A stretch of 31,471 nt of DNA from CAZMJP01 sp964566895. GTDB taxonomy: Bacteria > Patescibacteriota > Patescibacteriia > UBA2591 > UBA6264. Positions 27,913 to 31,471 of the stretch are shown here, one piece after another; within the stretch, counting starts at the first letter, position 1, and every line of letters begins with the position of its first letter. The position numbers were made by a program, and so were the translations under genes. The notes beneath the pieces are model-generated. The model saw nothing but the letters and a program-made list of their open reading frames with translations. It was not told where the DNA came from and did no database searches. The stretch lies in the NCBI GenBank assembly GCA_964566895.1, contig CAZMJP010000008.1, forward strand, positions 1 to 31,471, in the 5' to 3' direction.

Positions 27913-30447
27913 ATGAATCCAGAGAATTTGGATCTTCTATCATTAGAGCAAATTCAAGAGAGGGGTAAGGACTTATTATTGGTTAACTCCCAGTTTTTGT
28001 TTATTGTTTTTATACTATTAGTTCTTTGTTCTATCGCCTTATTTATCGTCAGGTATTTTTTAAGAAGAACGGCCAGGATTAGTTTTTCTTTTCAGAATGC
28101 CGTTCTTTTGGTTACCTTGCCTAAAGAGCCGCCAGGTAGTGACAAAGAAGAGAATAAGAGCGTCAAAGAAATGCTCTCGCCGACGGAGAATTTTTTTGAC
28201 AATGTCGGCGGTTTAAGAGCCCAAAAGGGTTGGCGGGCTTGGCTTTTTGGTCGTTCAGATCATTTTGCTTTTGAAATTATTTCCGACAAAGACGGAATAA
28301 TTTCCTTTTATATTGCCGTTCCCAGATATTTGCAGCAATTTTTTGAGCAACAGATTCAAGCTCAATATCCCACGGCTTGTATTCAGGAATTGGAAGACCG
28401 TAATATTTTTTTTCCCCAAGGCCAGATAGCCGGCGCCTATCTTAAATTAAAAAGGCATTCCATGTTTCCAATAAAAACGTATCTGAAAATGGAAACAGAC
28501 CCTTTAAGCGCCGTTCTTAACTCTTTAAGCAGGATTGCTCAGGAAGATGCGGCAGTAATTCAGTTGGTCGCTCGTTCAGCCAGGCCGAAATGGCGTCATT
28601 TTGGCGCCAGGGTAGCTTCAGAAATGCAGCAGGGCAAAAATCTGGAGCAATCTCTCCGGTCGGTCAGCGGCGGCTTGCCTAAGTTTTTGAAAAGTCTTTC
28701 CGGATTTATCTCTCCTGCGCCCAAAAAAGACCAATCAAGCGAAGAAGTTAAAAAACCGCACCAGCTTTCGCCGATGGAGCAGGAAGTGGTTAAATCAATA
28801 GAAGAGAAGGCGAATAAAGCCGGTTTGGATGTTAACATTAGAATTATCGTCTCAGCCCAAAACAAGGAAAGGGCGGAAAGGTATTTAAACAACATTGTTA
28901 ATTCTTTTGCTCAATATACCGGCTATAAGTATGGTAATGGTTTTACAATATCTAAAGATAGTTCTCCGGAAACAGTTTATAATTTTATCTATCGGATTTT
29001 TGACGAAAAAAAATCTTTTGTTTTGAATACTGAAGAGATGACCAGCGTTTTCCATTTTCCCTTACCGATTACTGAAACGCCCAATATTAGATGGTTAATC
29101 GCTAAAAAAGCCGCGGCTTCCGTTGGCGTGCCAACCGAAGGATTGATGTTGGGACGTAATCTTTATCGGAGCGAAGAGAAAAACATTTACATTAAAAATG
29201 GCGACCGCCGCCGCCATATTTACATTATTGGTAAAACCGGAACCGGTAAGTCGGTTTTGATTTCCAATATGGCTATTCAGGACGTTAAAGAGGGTCGGGG
29301 GCTTTGCGTAATTGACCCCCATGGCGATTTAATTGAAGCGATTTTAGAACACATTCCCAAAGAACGCGCCGAAGACGTTATTTATTTTGACCCGGCCAAT
29401 ACGACCCGGCCCATGGGCTTGAATCTTTTAGAGTACGACCCGAAATATCCGGAGCAAAAGACGTTTTTAATCAACGAAATGATTAATATCTTTGACAAAC
29501 TCTATGATTTAAAGACTACCGGAGGGCCGATGTTCGAGCAATATATGAGGAATGCCATGCTTTTGATTATGGAACACCCTGAGAGCGGAGCCACCTTAAT
29601 GGAAATCTCCAGAGTAATGGCTGACCCTGATTTTCGCAGATTTAAATTAAACCATTGTTCAAACCCCGTTGTCCACGACTTTTGGGTTAAGGAAGCGGAG
29701 AAAGCTGGCGGCGAAGCGGCTTTGTCTAATGTAACTCCTTACATCACCTCAAAACTCAATCAATTTACTGCCAATGATATTATGCGGCCGATTATTGGTC
29801 AGCAAAAAAGCGCTTTCAATTTTCGGAAAATAATGGACGAGCAGAAGATATTTTTAATTAACCTATCTAAGGGTAGAATTGGCGATTTAAACGCTTATCT
29901 TTTAGGATTAGTTTTAGTCGGTAAAATTTTAATTGCCTCTCTTTCTCGGACTGATTTGCCCGAAGAGCAAAGAAAAGATTTTTATCTTTATATTGACGAA
30001 TTTCAGAATTTTATCACCGAAAGCATTGGCGTTATCTTAGCCGAAGCCAGAAAATATCGACTTTGTTTAACTATCGCCCACCAATATATCGGTCAATTAG
30101 TTAAAGGGCAGGACACCTCAATCCGGGACGCTATTTTTGGCACAGTTGGGACCATTATTGCTTTCAAAATCGGGGTGGAGGATGCCGAATTTATCGCCAA
30201 GGAATTTGAACCGGTTTTTAACACTTACGATTTAATCAACGTGGAGAAATACAACGCCTATATTAAACTTTTGGTTGATAATCAGTCCTTGCTGCCGTTT
30301 AATCTTCAACCGTTGCCGCCGCAAAAAGGAAATCCAGAGATCTCTCAAATAGTCAAAGAATTATCCCAATTGAGATATGGTCAGGATAAGGCGCTGGTTG
30401 AAAGAGAGATTTTAGAGAGAAGAAAAGCGGGCGAGATAAAGATATAA
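27913..30447 (+). CDS. VirD4/TraG-like membrane ATPase (T4SS coupling-protein family)
   Basis: 844 residues. One N-terminal membrane helix about 25-50 (SQFLFIVFILLVLCSIALFI) is followed by an N-terminal domain of about 380 residues, then a FtsK/HerA/VirD4-type motor. Walker A is I-G-K-T-G-T-G-K446-S; IDPHGDLIEAIL is the segment shared with TraG/VirD4 proteins; Walker B is Y-I-D695-E696-F-Q-N-F; and LTIAHQYIGQL is the sensor/Q motif. Coupling proteins feed DNA or protein into type IV secretion channels. Genes of this type are common in Parcubacteria without a full conjugation set, so it may be a DNA-uptake, secretion or pilus-linked motor. No virB genes are in the window. dnaX follows after 35 nt. 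Confidence 0.88.
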   Translation: MNPENLDLLSLEQIQERGKDLLLVNSQFLFIVFILLVLCSIALFIVRYFLRRTARISFSFQNAVLLVTLPKEPPGSDKEENKSVKEMLSPTENFFDNVGGLRAQKGWRAWLFGRSDHFAFEIISDKDGIISFYIAVPRYLQQFFEQQIQAQYPTACIQELEDRNIFFPQGQIAGAYLKLKRHSMFPIKTYLKMETDPLSAVLNSLSRIAQEDAAVIQLVARSARPKWRHFGARVASEMQQGKNLEQSLRSVSGGLPKFLKSLSGFISPAPKKDQSSEEVKKPHQLSPMEQEVVKSIEEKANKAGLDVNIRIIVSAQNKERAERYLNNIVNSFAQYTGYKYGNGFTISKDSSPETVYNFIYRIFDEKKSFVLNTEEMTSVFHFPLPITETPNIRWLIAKKAAASVGVPTEGLMLGRNLYRSEEKNIYIKNGDRRRHIYIIGKTGTGKSVLISNMAIQDVKEGRGLCVIDPHGDLIEAILEHIPKERAEDVIYFDPANTTRPMGLNLLEYDPKYPEQKTFLINEMINIFDKLYDLKTTGGPMFEQYMRNAMLLIMEHPESGATLMEISRVMADPDFRRFKLNHCSNPVVHDFWVKEAEKAGGEAALSNVTPYITSKLNQFTANDIMRPIIGQQKSAFNFRKIMDEQKIFLINLSKGRIGDLNAYLLGLVLVGKILIASLSRTDLPEEQRKDFYLYIDEFQNFITESIGVILAEARKYRLCLTIAHQYIGQLVKGQDTSIRDAIFGTVGTIIAFKIGVEDAEFIAKEFEPVFNTYDLINVEKYNAYIKLLVDNQSLLPFNLQPLPPQKGNPEISQIVKELSQLRYGQDKALVEREILERRKAGEIKI

Positions 30448-30482
30448 AAATATATATTTGATTTTTTATTTACTGCGCGTTT

Positions 30483-31471
30483 ATGGTAATTTATCGCAAA
30501 TACAGACCGCAAACTTTTTCCGAGGTTATTGGACAGGAAAACACGATTAAGATTTTGGAGAATGAGATTAAGCAGGGCAAAATAGCTCATGCTTATTTAT
30601 TCACCGGTCCCCGCGGTTTGGGGAAGACGACGGTTTCCCGTTTGTTCGCCAAGGCGGTCAATTGTGAAAAAAGAAAACAAGGGCAGAGCGAACCTTGCAA
30701 TCAATGCCAGAGTTGCCAGGATATTGTCCGGGGGCGGTTTTTGGATTTGAATGAACTAGACGCGGCTTCGCAAACCGGCGTCGACAATGTGAGGGAAAAT
30801 ATCATTGCTTATAGCCGCATTCCGCCCACTCAAGGCAAATACAAGATTTTTGTCATTGACGAGTGCCATCAACTTTCCACCGCGGCTTTCAACGCCCTGC
30901 TTAAAACTCTTGAAGAACCGCCTCCTCACATTATTTTTATTTTAGCCACGACTGAGATACATAAACTGCCGGAGACGATTATTTCCCGCTGTCAGAGGTT
31001 TGATTTTGTTAAAGTTAGTCTGGATAAGATTGTCAGCAGATTGGAGAGAATCGTTAAAGCCGAAGGAGTTAAGGTTGACGAGAAGATATTAAAAACCGTC
31101 GCGATTCGTTCCGAGGGCTGCGTTCGCGACGCCGAAAGTTTGCTCGGCCAGATTTTGTCTATAGACGGGGGGGAGATTACTCTGGAAGAAGCCAATTTGG
31201 TTATTCCGCCGGCCCAAACAAATTTAATCGTTGAATTTTTAGAATTGGTTTTTAAAAAAGATGCGGCGAAATCGGTTAAAATGATTAACCGGCTTTTGGA
31301 AGAGGGGATAGACCTTGAACAATTTGTTACTGATTTAATTGAGTTTTTAAGAAAGCTGGTTTTAATAAAAATGGGAGCGGTCGGTAGCGGCCTTTATTGG
31401 CAGCATGATGAATTTTTACAAAAACAAATGGACAAATTATCTAAGGATGTTGAGGTAAAGGAATTGGTTAC
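30483..31471 (+). CDS. dnaX: DNA polymerase III subunit gamma/tau, 3' end cut by window
   Basis: Starts MVIYRKYRPQTFSEVIGQEN at 30483 and is open to the window end (329 complete codons). This is the AAA+ clamp-loader ATPase. Walker A is G42-P-R-G-L-G-K48-T-T, zinc ligands are C61, C72, C75 and C78, Walker B is V-I-D126-E127-C128-H (DECH rather than the usual DEVH), and the arginine finger is in S168-R169-C170. The lid helices and start of the collar domain follow. Whether a tau tail exists cannot be seen. It lies 35 nt behind the VirD4-like gene; the gap is AT-rich with no clear promoter. Confidence 0.96.
   Translation, partial: MVIYRKYRPQTFSEVIGQENTIKILENEIKQGKIAHAYLFTGPRGLGKTTVSRLFAKAVNCEKRKQGQSEPCNQCQSCQDIVRGRFLDLNELDAASQTGVDNVRENIIAYSRIPPTQGKYKIFVIDECHQLSTAAFNALLKTLEEPPPHIIFILATTEIHKLPETIISRCQRFDFVKVSLDKIVSRLERIVKAEGVKVDEKILKTVAIRSEGCVRDAESLLGQILSIDGGEITLEEANLVIPPAQTNLIVEFLELVFKKDAAKSVKMINRLLEEGIDLEQFVTDLIEFLRKLVLIKMGAVGSGLYWQHDEFLQKQMDKLSKDVEVKELV

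Noticed and set aside
27913..30447. Conjugative or integrative element
   Set aside because: Only a VirD4/TraG-like motor is present, with no relaxase, integrase or VirB genes and with dnaX directly downstream.
1..31471. Alternative genetic code (TGA as glycine or tryptophan)
   Set aside because: Several genes end in TGA at the expected length (for example at 1054-1056 and 15292-15294) and no conserved frame is interrupted by TGA.

Overview
The window is about 31.5 kb of a low-GC (roughly 40%), densely coded bacterial chromosome. It looks like a member of the Candidate Phyla Radiation (Patescibacteria), probably Parcubacteria-like. Reasons: many short genes without Shine-Dalgarno (SD) sites, a truncated division/cell-wall cluster, a large VirD4/TraG-like ATPase beside dnaX, a lone Elp3, and palindromic and AT-rich simple repeats between and inside genes. 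TGA is used as a stop (for example at 1054-1056), so this is code 11, not the recoded code 25 of Gracilibacteria/SR1. The assignment comes from gene content only.

Layout. 1-4475 (+): a surface-polysaccharide block with a GT4 glycosyltransferase cut by the window start, a polytopic GT-C-like membrane protein, and two small membrane-associated unknowns. 4661-5990 (+): a cytidine/blasticidin-S-type deaminase and a UMPH-1 pyrimidine 5'-nucleotidase. 6035-8223 (+): rmuC and an amino-acid permease ending in a terminator. 8299-13391 (+): promoter, MraZ operator repeats, then mraZ-rsmH-ftsL-like-ftsI-murF-like. 13508-16539: elp3 (-), a small secreted protein (-) and a Trm9/ALKBH8-like methyltransferase (+), together suggesting a eukaryote-like wobble-uridine pathway. 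16568-18966: phosphohexomutase (+) convergent with trpS (-). 19043-21472 (+): a UPF0182 protein interrupted by 110 Ns. 21540-22227 (-): two small SD-led genes. 22453-26537 (-): glyA-folD-secG-peptide-binding protein-tRNA-Leu. 26561-26981 (+): a self-contained, hairpin-packed transcription unit. 27115-27186 (+): tRNA-Glu inside an inverted repeat. 27345-31471 (+): a small unknown, a VirD4/TraG-like ATPase, and dnaX running off the end.

Two expression styles are visible. Several housekeeping genes (rmuC, elp3, trpS, glyA) have a -10 box only 6-7 nt before the ATG and are probably leaderless. Four small orphan genes (15292-15708, 21540-21956, 22078-22227, 26624-26938) have GGAGG/AAGGAG ribosome sites; three have TTGAC(A/T) promoters, most are followed by hairpin terminators, and two are unusually rich in perfect stem-loops. 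The hairpin-rich unit at 26561-26981 and the Elp3 + Trm9-like pair are the observations most worth following.
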